From Chloroflexota bacterium (GTDB lineage Bacteria; Chloroflexota; Anaerolineae; Promineifilales; Promineifilaceae), in NCBI GenBank assembly GCA_020629055.1, contig JAHDEB010000003.1:46702-80851 (forward strand): 34,150 bases of DNA, in the 5' to 3' direction. This document shows positions 1-8,315 of the stretch, piece after piece. The notes below the pieces were generated by a model. That model had not been told where the DNA came from. It made no database searches and was given only the letters and a program-made list of their open reading frames with translations. The first letter of the stretch is position 1. Each line of letters starts with the position of its first letter. The position numbers and the translations under genes were made by a program.

Positions 1-441
1 ATCACGATCTTTCCATTACACGACCTGCCCCTTTACAACACCGATATTGAATCTGAAGGATTGCCTGAATCGGTTGTGGCTTTACACGAAGCGATTAAAG
101 CGAGCGATGCGATGATATTGGCGACGCCAGAGTACAATGGGTCGTTTTCCGGTGTTTTGAAAAACGGGATCGATTGGGCATCACGTGGTGGTGGTATTTT
201 GGCCAAAATGCCGGTCGTTACCTTGGGGGGCTCCCCGGGTGCATTGGGCGGAACGAAGGCTCAGGAACATTTACGGGCGGTATGTTTGCACTTGGGCATG
301 TATCTGTTGCCCAAGCCGACGGTGGCGGTGCCACATTTTGGTAAAAAGATTGAAGATGGCAAGCTGACTGATGATCAAACCCGCGAGTTTATCGGGGGCC
401 AGATGGCCGCTTTTGAGGAATGGATCAATCGTTTTAATTAA
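1..441 (+). CDS. NAD(P)H-dependent FMN reductase (5'-truncated by window edge)
   Basis: The frame is open from base 1 and ends at TAA 439-441, so the N-terminus lies outside the window. The visible 146 residues match the flavodoxin-like NADPH-dependent FMN reductase family (chromate/quinone reductase ChrR/YieF type). The fingerprint is 'PEYNGSFSGVLKNGIDW', the FMN-phosphate and isoalloxazine loop seen as PEYN-S-P-LKNAIDW in the family, followed by 'GGSPGALGG'. These proteins reduce quinones, chromate or flavins with NAD(P)H as soluble dimers or tetramers. A hairpin with a T-run follows the stop, so this is the last gene of its transcript. Family assignment is firm; the substrate cannot be inferred. 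Confidence 0.88.
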   Translation: MTIFPLHDLPLYNTDIESEGLPESVVALHEAIKASDAMILATPEYNGSFSGVLKNGIDWASRGGGILAKMPVVTLGGSPGALGGTKAQEHLRAVCLHLGMYLLPKPTVAVPHFGKKIEDGKLTDDQTREFIGGQMAAFEEWINRFN

Positions 442-484
442 TTGCGTATTTCGCACGCGTATTTCGCGCGTTTATGAAAAAAAT

Positions 485-2371
485 TTAAGCGACCTCCGGG
501 TCGCTTTTTTTTGTGGCGGGGTTTTCGGCTAATGGCGCATTAAATATCAACGAGAAGGTTGACCCCTCACCCTCTTGGCTTTGCACTTTGATCTGCCCAC
601 CTAAGGCTTCAGCCATACCTTGGCTGATTGAAAGTCCCAGGCCGTTCCCTTGGTGGGCTCGTGTTAGGGAGCTGTCGACCTGTGTAAAAGATTTAAAAAT
701 GGCCTTTAGCTGATCTGTATGAATACCGATGCCGGTGTCGATGACATCAACTCTAAATTCATAATGCTCATGCGGTCTTTTTTCGGCCGATAGTGTAACT
801 GCAACCGCACCTTTTGGCGTAAATCGAATCGCATTATCGATAAGATTGGATATCGCTTTTTCAATAAGCGTCGCATCGCTTTGGATATGTTTGGCCGCAA
901 GAGCCATATCTGAGGGGAGAAATGACATAGCGATTTGTTTTTCGGCCGCCTCTTCCTCAAAGCTGTTAACAACACCGTCTATGAGCTCAACTAAGTCTAA
1001 AGCTAGGATGTCTGGTTGTATCGTCCCCTTTTCAACGTCAGATAAATCTAGGATTTTTTCAATGATGTTCATCAAGCGATCACTGCTTTCTTCAATTATT
1101 TCAATATAACTCGCTTGTTCCTCGTCTAGACCGGTGTCGTTTAGCAGTTCTGTGACCCCCATTATTCCATTCATCGGGGTGCGAATTTCATGACTCAAAT
1201 TGGTTAAAAAATCGCTTTTCGCTTGGGCAACAGCTTCGGCCGTATTTTTCGCCTTGATCAAAGCGATGTCTGCCTCTCGTTTTTTGGTGATGTCGGTTTC
1301 GATCGCCACAAAATTAATTAAATCCCCGTCCACATTAAAGACCGGCTGAGCTTCGATCGCCAGCCAATAACGCTCTCCACTTTTCGAATAATTTAAAATC
1401 GTACAGTTAAACGGTTTTTGTTCAGCTATTTGTCCCCGGATATAGGCAACCGTTTTAAGATCGGTTTCAGGTCCCTGCAAGAAAGAGCCCGGCTTATGCC
1501 CAATAGATTCGTAAAGTGAAAATCCGGTCTTTGTTACAAACGCTTCGTTGACCCATTCAATTTGCCCCTGAGGGTTGCAAATAACAACGAGATTATCAGT
1601 TTGGTTGACGACATAGGAAAGTTTTTCTAACTCTTGCACATTGACTTGAATCTGCTCCGCCATCCGGTTGAATGTAAGCTGTATCTCTCTTATTTCTTTA
1701 CCCGCGTTCGTTTCTGCCCTTACCTCAAAATTCCCTGAGGCAAATTGTGAAGCTACAGTTCCTAAACCTATGAGGGGTGCTTGTACCCGGCGAGTAAACT
1801 GACGTTTTATCAGGAAAATGAGGGCCAATAGTAAGGCAAGAAATGAGACAAAGGTTTCAAGGATTGAACCTTGTAATCGCGCTACAAGTGGTTTTGTGGT
1901 GAGATACAAATGAACATAACCAATTTCAGAGCCATTTGCCATAACGGGCTTAATGATTTCTAGAATGTCCGGATTAGTAGCCAAGGCTTGCATAATTTCA
2001 ACTCTAGAGATCTTCTCTGAGTGACTTGCAGCCGCTTTTATAAATTCATTTTCTAGGTCGATAGAGCTGGTTAAGGGGGTACCATCTTTAGACGTTATGA
2101 CGATGTAGACATATTCAGCGTCGTTCGTAATGCTTTGAATCAAGGTTTCTAAAGACAAAAAATTATAGGTAAGAATATACTCGCCGCTAATTGTAGAAAG
2201 AACGTAGGCTTGGTCAGAGGCTTTTTTATGTAGACCGAATTGCTGTCGTTGATAGTTTCTCGAGATGTTAATTAGTCCAAAAACTAATTGACCAAAGAAA
2301 AGGCCGATCGTGACAACGAGTAAAAAATTTAAAGCGATGCTTTGTTGATTAAACTTTTCTAACAAGCGCAT
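485..2371 (-). CDS. Membrane sensor histidine kinase (HAMP-PAS-HisKA-HATPase)
   Basis: A 628-residue inner-membrane sensor kinase. One membrane segment lies at about 14-36, an extracytoplasmic sensor region at about 40-168, and a second membrane segment at about 170-189. HAMP follows (about 190-245), then PAS (about 250-368). The HisKA domain has the H-box '[10 protein letters not shown]' with phospho-acceptor His394, and the HATPase has N-box Asn513 (SNLIDNA), G1 'DTGIGI' and G2 'GNGLGLS'. There is no receiver domain. The PAS has the LOV-family 'FLQGPETD' stretch, but the photoactive Cys position in the G-x-N-C-R-F motif is not Cys (GHKPGSFLQG). Start ATG 2371 has only a weak ribosome site and lies 24 bp after the upstream kinase, so the pair is probably co-transcribed and translationally coupled. 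The signal and partner regulator are unknown. Confidence 0.93.
   Translation of the reverse strand: MRLLEKFNQQSIALNFLLVVTIGLFFGQLVFGLINISRNYQRQQFGLHKKASDQAYVLSTISGEYILTYNFLSLETLIQSITNDAEYVYIVITSKDGTPLTSSIDLENEFIKAAASHSEKISRVEIMQALATNPDILEIIKPVMANGSEIGYVHLYLTTKPLVARLQGSILETFVSFLALLLALIFLIKRQFTRRVQAPLIGLGTVASQFASGNFEVRAETNAGKEIREIQLTFNRMAEQIQVNVQELEKLSYVVNQTDNLVVICNPQGQIEWVNEAFVTKTGFSLYESIGHKPGSFLQGPETDLKTVAYIRGQIAEQKPFNCTILNYSKSGERYWLAIEAQPVFNVDGDLINFVAIETDITKKREADIALIKAKNTAEAVAQAKSDFLTNLSHEIRTPMNGIMGVTELLNDTGLDEEQASYIEIIEESSDRLMNIIEKILDLSDVEKGTIQPDILALDLVELIDGVVNSFEEEAAEKQIAMSFLPSDMALAAKHIQSDATLIEKAISNLIDNAIRFTPKGAVAVTLSAEKRPHEHYEFRVDVIDTGIGIHTDQLKAIFKSFTQVDSSLTRAHQGNGLGLSISQGMAEALGGQIKVQSQEGEGSTFSLIFNAPLAENPATKKSDPEVA
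488..512 (+). terminator. Intrinsic terminator nested in the end of the convergent kinase gene
   Basis: A 7-bp stem AGCGACC (488-494) / GGTCGCT (499-505) with loop TCCG is followed by an eight-T run to 512. It ends the FMN reductase transcript. The same bases encode the last codons (SDPEVA) of the opposing histidine kinase, so the hairpin lies inside a coding sequence. An A-rich stretch at 477-483 could give the opposite transcript a U-tract as well. Confidence 0.8.
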
Positions 2372-2395
2372 AAGGGAGTAACGAAGATCGCCGCT

Positions 2396-3862
2396 TTAAA
2401 CTAAAGTTGATTGTTCTTGCTGTGGGATTGCATGTGCATCTGCCAAAAATACAAGAGAAAAAGTAGAACCTACACCTTGCTCACTTTCGACTGTAATTGT
2501 CCCACCGAGCTTATGTGCTAAGCCTCGGCCGATAGCTAACCCTAACCCATTCCCTTCATGTGACCGGGTCAGAGATGCATCTGCTTGGGTAAATGATTCA
2601 AAAATAGTATCTAAAGCCGTTGGACAAATGCCGATGCCGGTGTCAATAACATTGATTTCAAATTCATGCCGGTTTTTTGTCGTGGGGGTTGATTTCAAGG
2701 TAACCGCAATTGCTCCCGATTCAGTAAAACGCACCGCGTTGTCGATAAGATTGCTCACGATGCGAGCGATGATCTGCGGGTCACCCTCGATCATTTCGGG
2801 TAAATCGGCCGCAGGTTGAAATGAGATAGGCAGATTTTTCTTGGCCGCAGCTTGTTTAAAACTTTCCACGGTGCTTTCTATTTGTGTGATCAGATTAAAC
2901 GGTTTGATTTCTACATTTAAATTGCCAGTCTTAATGTCAGAATAATCAAGCATTTCAGTGATCACGTCTAAAAGATTGTTTCCACTTTCAAGAATACTCT
3001 CAGAATATTCCATTTGTTCTTCATCCAGATCGGTGGTTAGCATAAGCTCTGAAAGCCCCATGATACCGTTAAGGGGTGTTCGTAATTCATGACTAACATT
3101 GGTCAGCAGGTTGGTTTTGTAGTTGGAGGCTTCTAGGGCTGCGTCTCGGGCCAGTTTGAGTTCTGCTTCTCGTTGCTCTTGCTGCAAAATGGCGGTCTGT
3201 AGCTGATTGGTCGATTGGCTCAAACGGCTCCATTCCCGCGAGCGCTTCGCTGTGAGTGGTGGGAGGGTTGTATTGTCTATGGTTTCATCACCAAAACTGC
3301 GAATCCGCTCCTCTAAAATAGAGAGGGGGCTAAAAACAAGGAATTGAACACCAAGAAAAATCAATACGGTGAAGCCCGTTAATAGCGAGTCGTTGATCCA
3401 GCGGGCATCGCGCGTATGCTCCAATAAGTGATCTGCAAACTGAGTGAGGTCCCAATCTATCTGCATTGTGCCATATGTTTGACCGTCATAGACAAGCTCC
3501 TCTGTAAATGAGATCGCTTTATGTGTCATGTCTACGTCTTCTTGATGGTAGTCAAACAACAGATTTCCAGACACATCATAGATGAGGATGGCAATGATGT
3601 CTCCGTCTAACAGGATCGTGTCGGTGACAAATGATTCTAAACCTGCACTATCTTCTTCTTTGATTGCGATAGACAGAACTTGGGTTGTCAAGACCACTGT
3701 GTGATGGCTTCTATCTTGCAACGTATCGACAAGGGTGTTTTGCTCATTAGTGACGACCCATTCTGTAGCGATTATCGTTAGGGCGATGAGCGACACTAGC
3801 AAGAATGTGGCTAGCTGAATTTTGAGAGACCATGATTTTGGGGAAGCGATTTTTTGGAGCAT
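2396..3862 (-). CDS. Membrane sensor histidine kinase (HisKA-HATPase)
   Basis: A 488-residue sensor kinase and first gene of the leftward kinase pair. Membrane segments lie at about 15-37 and 159-179, enclosing an extracytoplasmic domain of about 120 residues that I do not recognise. After a short linker and coiled coil (about 212-248) come HisKA with 'SHELRTPLNG' (His258), N-box Asn374, G1 'DTGIGI' and G2 'GNGLGLA'. It has no PAS and no receiver domain. The catalytic half closely resembles that of the downstream kinase (shared EEQ helix, IDNA.RFT, SFTQ.D.SLTR), which points to tandem duplication with divergent sensor halves. No response regulator lies beside them, so phosphate must pass to a regulator encoded elsewhere. 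Confidence 0.93.
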   Translation of the reverse strand: MLQKIASPKSWSLKIQLATFLLVSLIALTIIATEWVVTNEQNTLVDTLQDRSHHTVVLTTQVLSIAIKEEDSAGLESFVTDTILLDGDIIAILIYDVSGNLLFDYHQEDVDMTHKAISFTEELVYDGQTYGTMQIDWDLTQFADHLLEHTRDARWINDSLLTGFTVLIFLGVQFLVFSPLSILEERIRSFGDETIDNTTLPPLTAKRSREWSRLSQSTNQLQTAILQQEQREAELKLARDAALEASNYKTNLLTNVSHELRTPLNGIMGLSELMLTTDLDEEQMEYSESILESGNNLLDVITEMLDYSDIKTGNLNVEIKPFNLITQIESTVESFKQAAAKKNLPISFQPAADLPEMIEGDPQIIARIVSNLIDNAVRFTESGAIAVTLKSTPTTKNRHEFEINVIDTGIGICPTALDTIFESFTQADASLTRSHEGNGLGLAIGRGLAHKLGGTITVESEQGVGSTFSLVFLADAHAIPQQEQSTLV

Positions 3863-4139
3863 AAATAGTGTCTAAACTTCTGGAAAACCCAATAAAGGGG
3901 ACGAGGGCGATGGTCATCGATCCGCACCTGTTTGTTTGAAGATGATCTGGTCAGGATTCACATAGATCAAACAGTTGAAACTACATCCTTCCGGCCGAAC
4001 TGCTTCTTTTAGGTACAAAAATTTCTATCGGCCGATCATTGACATAGCAACAGCTTATATTGTGCAAAATCGGTCTGTTTTGTAAATGTGATATTAGTTA
4101 TGGGGGGCAGCCGCGAGTGTAAAAATCAGCTTAGTTTAT

Positions 4140-4168
4140 TTGAGTCAAGTGGTGAGCGGCACTATTAT
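4140..4168 (+). promoter_or_regulatory. Sigma70-type promoter of marR
   Basis: -35 TTGAGT (4140-4145), a 17-bp spacer and -10 TATTAT (4163-4168) match the housekeeping consensus closely. Transcription would begin near 4175, about 37 nt before the marR ATG. The palindrome TTAGCTGGCTAA starts at the base following the -10, so a bound repressor would cover the start site. Confidence 0.65.
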
Positions 4169-4200
4169 TTAGCTGGCTAACTATTAATCGGCTAACTATT
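4169..4200. promoter_or_regulatory. Candidate MarR operator (palindrome plus direct repeat)
   Basis: TTAGC-TG-GCTAA (4169-4180) is a perfect inverted repeat abutting the -10. The 11-mer GGCTAACTATT occurs twice, at 4175-4185 and 4190-4200. MarR proteins bind palindromes of this size over their own promoters. A related perfect palindrome recurs before the exporter genes at 4669-4681. The sites are seen in the sequence; binding is inferred. Confidence 0.6.
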
Positions 4201-4211
4201 CTGCCCCATTT

Positions 4212-4664
4212 ATGAAAACTCCCGAAACAGAACTCGAAACACTCTTTTTTAGAGTCAGCAAATCACATCGCAAATTAGCCGGCAGGCTGCTAGATGCACA
4301 TTGTTTTCATCGGGGGCAAACGCCGCTTATTTTTGCGCTCAGCCAGGAAGACGGCCGCTCGAACTCTGAATTGGCTGATTTAATGGAAGTGACTCCCGCA
4401 ACCATTACCAACATGGTTAAACGGATGGAGAAAGCTGGCTTTGTACAACGCAAGCGAGATCCGGCCGATGAACGTGTCAAACGGGTATGGTTAACCAGCC
4501 AGGGCAAGGGCAAAGTACAGGATTTGCGCGATGTCGTCATGAATTTACAAGGCATCGCCTTTGGGAATTTTACAGATGCAGAGAAAAATCAATTTAAAAA
4601 CTTAATGGAAAAAGTCTTAAACAACGTAGAGGGAGCGAACAACTGCTGTAGTTGCTGTGATTAA
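4212..4664 (+). CDS. MarR-family transcriptional regulator with Cys-rich tail
   Basis: A 150-residue cytoplasmic dimeric winged-helix DNA-binding protein. The recognition region 'NSELADLMEVTPATITNMVKRMEKAGFVQRKRDPADERVKRVWLT' (about 51-96, described here in part) shows the winged helix and the MarR wing signature DPxDxRxxxVxLT. Helices at each end form the dimer interface. The C-terminus is unusual, ending in NNCCSCCD with four cysteines in five positions. This could bind a metal or act as a redox or thiol switch, but that is inference. It sits directly upstream of a two-gene ABC exporter, and palindromes of the same GCTAA type lie at its promoter and in the gap before the exporter. The likely role is a ligand-released repressor of itself and the exporter. 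The ribosome site before ATG 4212 is poor. Confidence 0.92.
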   Translation: MKTPETELETLFFRVSKSHRKLAGRLLDAHCFHRGQTPLIFALSQEDGRSNSELADLMEVTPATITNMVKRMEKAGFVQRKRDPADERVKRVWLTSQGKGKVQDLRDVVMNLQGIAFGNFTDAEKNQFKNLMEKVLNNVEGANNCCSCCD

Positions 4665-4668
4665 CGAG

Positions 4669-4681
4669 GCTAACGGTTAGC
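4669..4681. promoter_or_regulatory. Second GCTAAC palindrome before the ABC exporter
   Basis: GCTAAC-G-GTTAGC is a perfect 6+1+6 inverted repeat 5 bp after the marR stop and 35 bp before the exporter ATG. It shares the GGCTAAC core with the two boxes at the marR promoter. No good -35/-10 pair is evident here, so the site may assist repression of an internal promoter or act as a roadblock to read-through. I also considered an intercistronic hairpin, but there is no T-run. Confidence 0.5.
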
Positions 4682-4716
4682 TACGAATCGCAGGACGACA
4701 CCCAAACATAAAAACT

Positions 4717-6492
4717 ATGGAAATTATTAAACGAATTCTTCAAAAAATGCGGCCGTACCGGCTCGACATCTGGCTGTCATTATTGGCACTCATCGTCGGC
4801 ACCGGGGCTGAAGTGATGATACCGTCGCAGGTACAGCGGGTCATCGATGATGGTATTTTGGCCAACGATACCCAGGTGATTTGGCGCTCATCCCTCATTA
4901 TGGTGGGGCTAGCAGCGATCGGTATGATCGCCACCTACATCAACGCATACTATGCGGTCAAAGTTTCAGAATTTACCATCGCCGACCTGCGTGAATCTGG
5001 GTATCGTAAAATTCAGACATTTTCATTTGCCAATTTAGATCATCTAAATACGGGTGAACTGCTGGTACGCATGACCAGTGACCTGAACCAGATTAAAACC
5101 GCCATTATGATGACGGTGCGCATGCTGTTACGCGCCCCTTTGATGTTGGTCGGTGCGATTTTGGCCGTGGTTTTTACTAGCCCACGCCTTTCGTTACTGC
5201 TTCTCGTCATCTTGCCAGCCACCGGATATTTCGTCTACTGGTTCGGTAAAAAGACTCAGCCGCTTTACACGCTGGTGCAAGGACGATTGGACCGAGTAAA
5301 CACCATCTTGCAGGAAAATATCGCCGGTTCACGCGTGGTGAAAGCGTTTGTTCGGGAAGATTTTGAAAACGAGCGATTTGGGGAGGCGAATACAAGTTAT
5401 GCCAACCAAAATATCGATGTGGCGATGATCACCGCCATCATGTTTCCGACCATGATGACGATTATTAATTTCGCGACGGCCGGTGTGCTGTGGTTTGGCG
5501 GTAACCTCGCGATTACAACCAACTTTATTACCCCTGGTGAAATCATCGCATTTGTAAATCTACTCATGTTAACCGTCTTCCCCGTATTGATGCTGGGGAT
5601 GGGTTTGCCGATGATCTATTCGGCGATCGCATCGGGCGAGCGGGTGTTTGAAGTGTTAGACACCGAAGCTGCGATTGTGGATCGCAAGGATGCGATCGAG
5701 CTGGCCACCAACAGTGTCGACGGCCGGGTCGCCTTTGATAACGTCTCCTTTGACTTTGACGGCGAAGTCGAGCAAGACGCCGTACTGCGCAACATCACAT
5801 TTAGAGCGATGCCTGGGCAGACCGTGGCGATTTTGGGGGCAACCGGTTCTGGTAAATCGAGTTTGATTAATTTGATTGCCCGACTGTACGAGGTGACAGA
5901 AGGGGAGATCCGCTTAGATGGGACGAACATTCAGGCGTTCACGCAAGCCTCGCTGCGTAAGCAGATCGGTTTCGCCTTACAAGAAGCGATTCTATTTTCT
6001 GGCACCATTCGAGAAAACATCGGATACGGTAAACCTGAAGCGACAGAAGCAGAGATCGTGGCGGCCGCGAAAGCGGCACAAGCCTGGGACTTTATCCAAG
6101 ATAAAGAAGGCGGGCTGGATGCCAAAGTGGAACAGCGCGGTAAGAATTTCTCCGGCGGGCAAAAGCAGCGCTTGGCGATTGCACGGGCATTGTGCGTGCA
6201 GCCGAAAATCTTAATTCTAGACGACTCGACCAGCGCGGTTGACATCGAAACAGAAACAAAGATACAAGCGGCCTTAGACGACCTGATGCAAAACAGCACC
6301 GTATTTGTCGTGGCCCAACGGATCTCGACCGTGCTGACGGCTGATAAGATTTTGGTGCTAGACCACGGAAACTTGGTGGCCGAAGGCAAACATGCAGAGC
6401 TGTTAGAAAGCAGCCCGATCTATAAAGAAATTTTTGACTCTCAATTAGGCGAAGGGGTTCAAGCCCACGCAGGCACGGTGACTCATGGGTAG
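4717..6492 (+). CDS. ABC exporter half-transporter, degenerate-NBD subunit
   Basis: A 591-residue type IV (ABCB-like) half-transporter with a six-helix membrane domain (about 1-310) followed by a nucleotide-binding domain. Visible motifs are Walker A GATGSGKS (374-381), Q-loop near 422, signature FSGGQ (478-482) and Walker B ending in D502-D503. The catalytic Glu after Walker B is Asp (ILILDDSTS), and the switch His is Gln534 (VAQRIST). These are the hallmarks of the degenerate site partner in heterodimeric exporters such as LmrCD, BmrCD and TM287/288. The next gene overlaps by 8 bp and supplies the complementary canonical residues. Cargo may be a drug, lipid or peptide; the MarR context favours efflux of a toxic compound. 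No clear ribosome site precedes ATG 4717. Confidence 0.94.
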   Translation: MEIIKRILQKMRPYRLDIWLSLLALIVGTGAEVMIPSQVQRVIDDGILANDTQVIWRSSLIMVGLAAIGMIATYINAYYAVKVSEFTIADLRESGYRKIQTFSFANLDHLNTGELLVRMTSDLNQIKTAIMMTVRMLLRAPLMLVGAILAVVFTSPRLSLLLLVILPATGYFVYWFGKKTQPLYTLVQGRLDRVNTILQENIAGSRVVKAFVREDFENERFGEANTSYANQNIDVAMITAIMFPTMMTIINFATAGVLWFGGNLAITTNFITPGEIIAFVNLLMLTVFPVLMLGMGLPMIYSAIASGERVFEVLDTEAAIVDRKDAIELATNSVDGRVAFDNVSFDFDGEVEQDAVLRNITFRAMPGQTVAILGATGSGKSSLINLIARLYEVTEGEIRLDGTNIQAFTQASLRKQIGFALQEAILFSGTIRENIGYGKPEATEAEIVAAAKAAQAWDFIQDKEGGLDAKVEQRGKNFSGGQKQRLAIARALCVQPKILILDDSTSAVDIETETKIQAALDDLMQNSTVFVVAQRISTVLTADKILVLDHGNLVAEGKHAELLESSPIYKEIFDSQLGEGVQAHAGTVTHG

Positions 6493-8287
6493 AAGAATGG
6501 CAACAGAAGCGGACCGGGCAGGCGTCGCCGGCCGCAATACATGGGCTTCGCTTAAACGCTTGCTCAACTATATGTCGGAATACCGACTGCAATTAATTAT
6601 TGTATTTGTGACCGTCATCACTTATACGATTTGTTATGTGCTTGGCCCTTACTTGCTGGGTGTCGCGATCGACCAATACATTTTGCTTGGCGACTTGCCG
6701 GGGCTAACCCAAATTGTGGCATGGATGTTGGTCGTTTATTTGGGGATGTGGCTCTCCGGAATTATCTCCGGCCGTGTGATGGCACGCATTGCCCAACGGA
6801 CCTTGGAGCGCATGCGCAAAGATCTGTTTGCACAGATGCAGAAGCTGTCATTGAAATATTATGACCAACAGTCGGCCGGTGACCTTATGAGCCGCCTGAC
6901 CAATGACATGGATGCATTAAACCATCTGCTAACGACCAACTTGGTGTCGTTCTTACGCAGTTTGGGCACCTTGGTCGGTATGTTGATCGGTATGTTTGTG
7001 ACCAGTCTGATTTTGACCGGCGCAGCTTTAATTGTGATACCGATTATGTTTGGCACGATGTTTTTAATCATGCGCCAACTGGGCCCTCGTTTCCGCGAAT
7101 TGCAGATGAACTTGGGTGCCTTGAACGGGCTGATGGAAGAAAACATCACCGGCCAACGCGTCGTCATCGCTTATGGGCAAGAGGGGAATAGCATTGAGGA
7201 TTTCTTGAAAGCGAATGAATCCGCCCGCGACACAGCGGTTAGTGCCAACTTGCTAGCGAATTTGATGGGTGCGATTCTATTTGTTTTGGGCAATCTGAAC
7301 GTGACTGTGGTGGTGACCGCTGGGGCATTTTTGGCCTTAGGCGCATTGCCGGCCGTTAGCGTAAGCATCGGGGCGATTACGACGATGATCGACTACACCC
7401 GCCGCTTTAGCTTTCCACTCATGGAGATCGGCAATACGTTTAATACGATTATTTCCGCACTGGCGGGGGCTGAACGTATCTTCGATGTAATCGACCTAGA
7501 ACCTGAAGTGCAAGACAAACCCAACGCACAGCCACTGGACCATATTGAAGGTGAGGTTGTGTTTAATGACGTCGATTTCAGCTACGTCTCGGGGCAGCCG
7601 GTTTTGAAGGATATTAATCTAACGGCTAAGCCGGGTGAAATGATTGCTCTTGTCGGACCGACAGGTGCTGGAAAGACGACGATCATCAACGTGTTGACCC
7701 GCTTTTACGACATCGAAAAAGGGACGATTCTGATTGATGGCAGCGAAATTCGGGATGTGCAGCAAGACAGCCTGCGTCAGCAGTTGGGCATTGTTTTACA
7801 AGATACCTATCTATTTAGTGATTCGGTGATGGAAAACATTCGCTACGGCCGATTAGAAGCCACTGATGCTGAAGTGATCGAAGCGGCGAAGCTGGCCAAC
7901 GCACACGGTTTTATCAGTCGTTTGCCTGATGGGTACAACACCGAACTATCAGAGCGTGCGGGTAACATCAGCCAAGGACAGCGACAGTTGCTGGCGATCG
8001 CTCGGGCGATTTTGGCCGATCCTCGTATTTTGATCTTAGACGAAGCGACGTCATCTGTAGACACCCGGACTGAGGTGCAAATTCAGGAGGCGTTGCTCAA
8101 CTTGATGGAAGGGCGCACGAGCTTTGTGATTGCTCACCGTTTATCCACCATCCGTGAAGCGGATCAGATTTTGGTCTTGAAAGATGGTGAGGTGATTGAA
8201 CGTGGCACCCATGATGGGTTGATCAAGCAGCAGGGCTTTTACGACAACTTGTACCGCAGTCAGTTTAAAGGGACGGCCGTGGTTTAA
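6485..8287 (+). CDS. ABC exporter half-transporter, catalytic-NBD subunit
   Basis: A 600-residue partner of the preceding half-transporter, with its membrane domain at about 30-330 and its NBD at about 355-590. Motifs are Walker A GPTGAGKT (391-398), Walker B with catalytic Glu520 (ILILDEATS) and switch His551 (IAHRLST). The signature is altered to ISQGQ (495-499) instead of LSGGQ. Because each ATP site pairs one subunit's Walker motifs with the other's signature, the altered signature joins the Asp503/Gln534 site of the first subunit. One site is therefore fully degenerate and the other canonical. The start ATG 6485 overlaps the upstream stop, giving translational coupling; a second in-frame ATG at 6497 is possible. 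A strong terminator follows. Confidence 0.94.
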   Translation: MGRRMATEADRAGVAGRNTWASLKRLLNYMSEYRLQLIIVFVTVITYTICYVLGPYLLGVAIDQYILLGDLPGLTQIVAWMLVVYLGMWLSGIISGRVMARIAQRTLERMRKDLFAQMQKLSLKYYDQQSAGDLMSRLTNDMDALNHLLTTNLVSFLRSLGTLVGMLIGMFVTSLILTGAALIVIPIMFGTMFLIMRQLGPRFRELQMNLGALNGLMEENITGQRVVIAYGQEGNSIEDFLKANESARDTAVSANLLANLMGAILFVLGNLNVTVVVTAGAFLALGALPAVSVSIGAITTMIDYTRRFSFPLMEIGNTFNTIISALAGAERIFDVIDLEPEVQDKPNAQPLDHIEGEVVFNDVDFSYVSGQPVLKDINLTAKPGEMIALVGPTGAGKTTIINVLTRFYDIEKGTILIDGSEIRDVQQDSLRQQLGIVLQDTYLFSDSVMENIRYGRLEATDAEVIEAAKLANAHGFISRLPDGYNTELSERAGNISQGQRQLLAIARAILADPRILILDEATSSVDTRTEVQIQEALLNLMEGRTSFVIAHRLSTIREADQILVLKDGEVIERGTHDGLIKQQGFYDNLYRSQFKGTAVV

Positions 8288-8315
8288 GTAGACAGATTAG
8301 ATATTGATTCGTTCG

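Larger units (their letters stand above)
3863..4211. other. Divergent intergenic region, kinase pair / marR
   Basis: These 349 bp without a gene separate the leftward kinase operon from the rightward marR. The right end holds the marR promoter and operator listed separately. The middle contains two CGGCCG palindromes (about 3994 and 4029) and a perfect TTGACA near 4039 with no convincing -10 partner. For the kinase operon I see only a weak leftward candidate (TTTACA, 18 bp, CAATAT, around 4060-4090). No open reading frame or RNA gene is apparent. Confidence 0.5.

Noticed and set aside
5931-6592. Long antisense open frames (152 and 166 codons) opposite the ABC genes
   Set aside because: They mirror conserved NBD coding sequence in another frame, lack ribosome sites and show no protein-like motifs.
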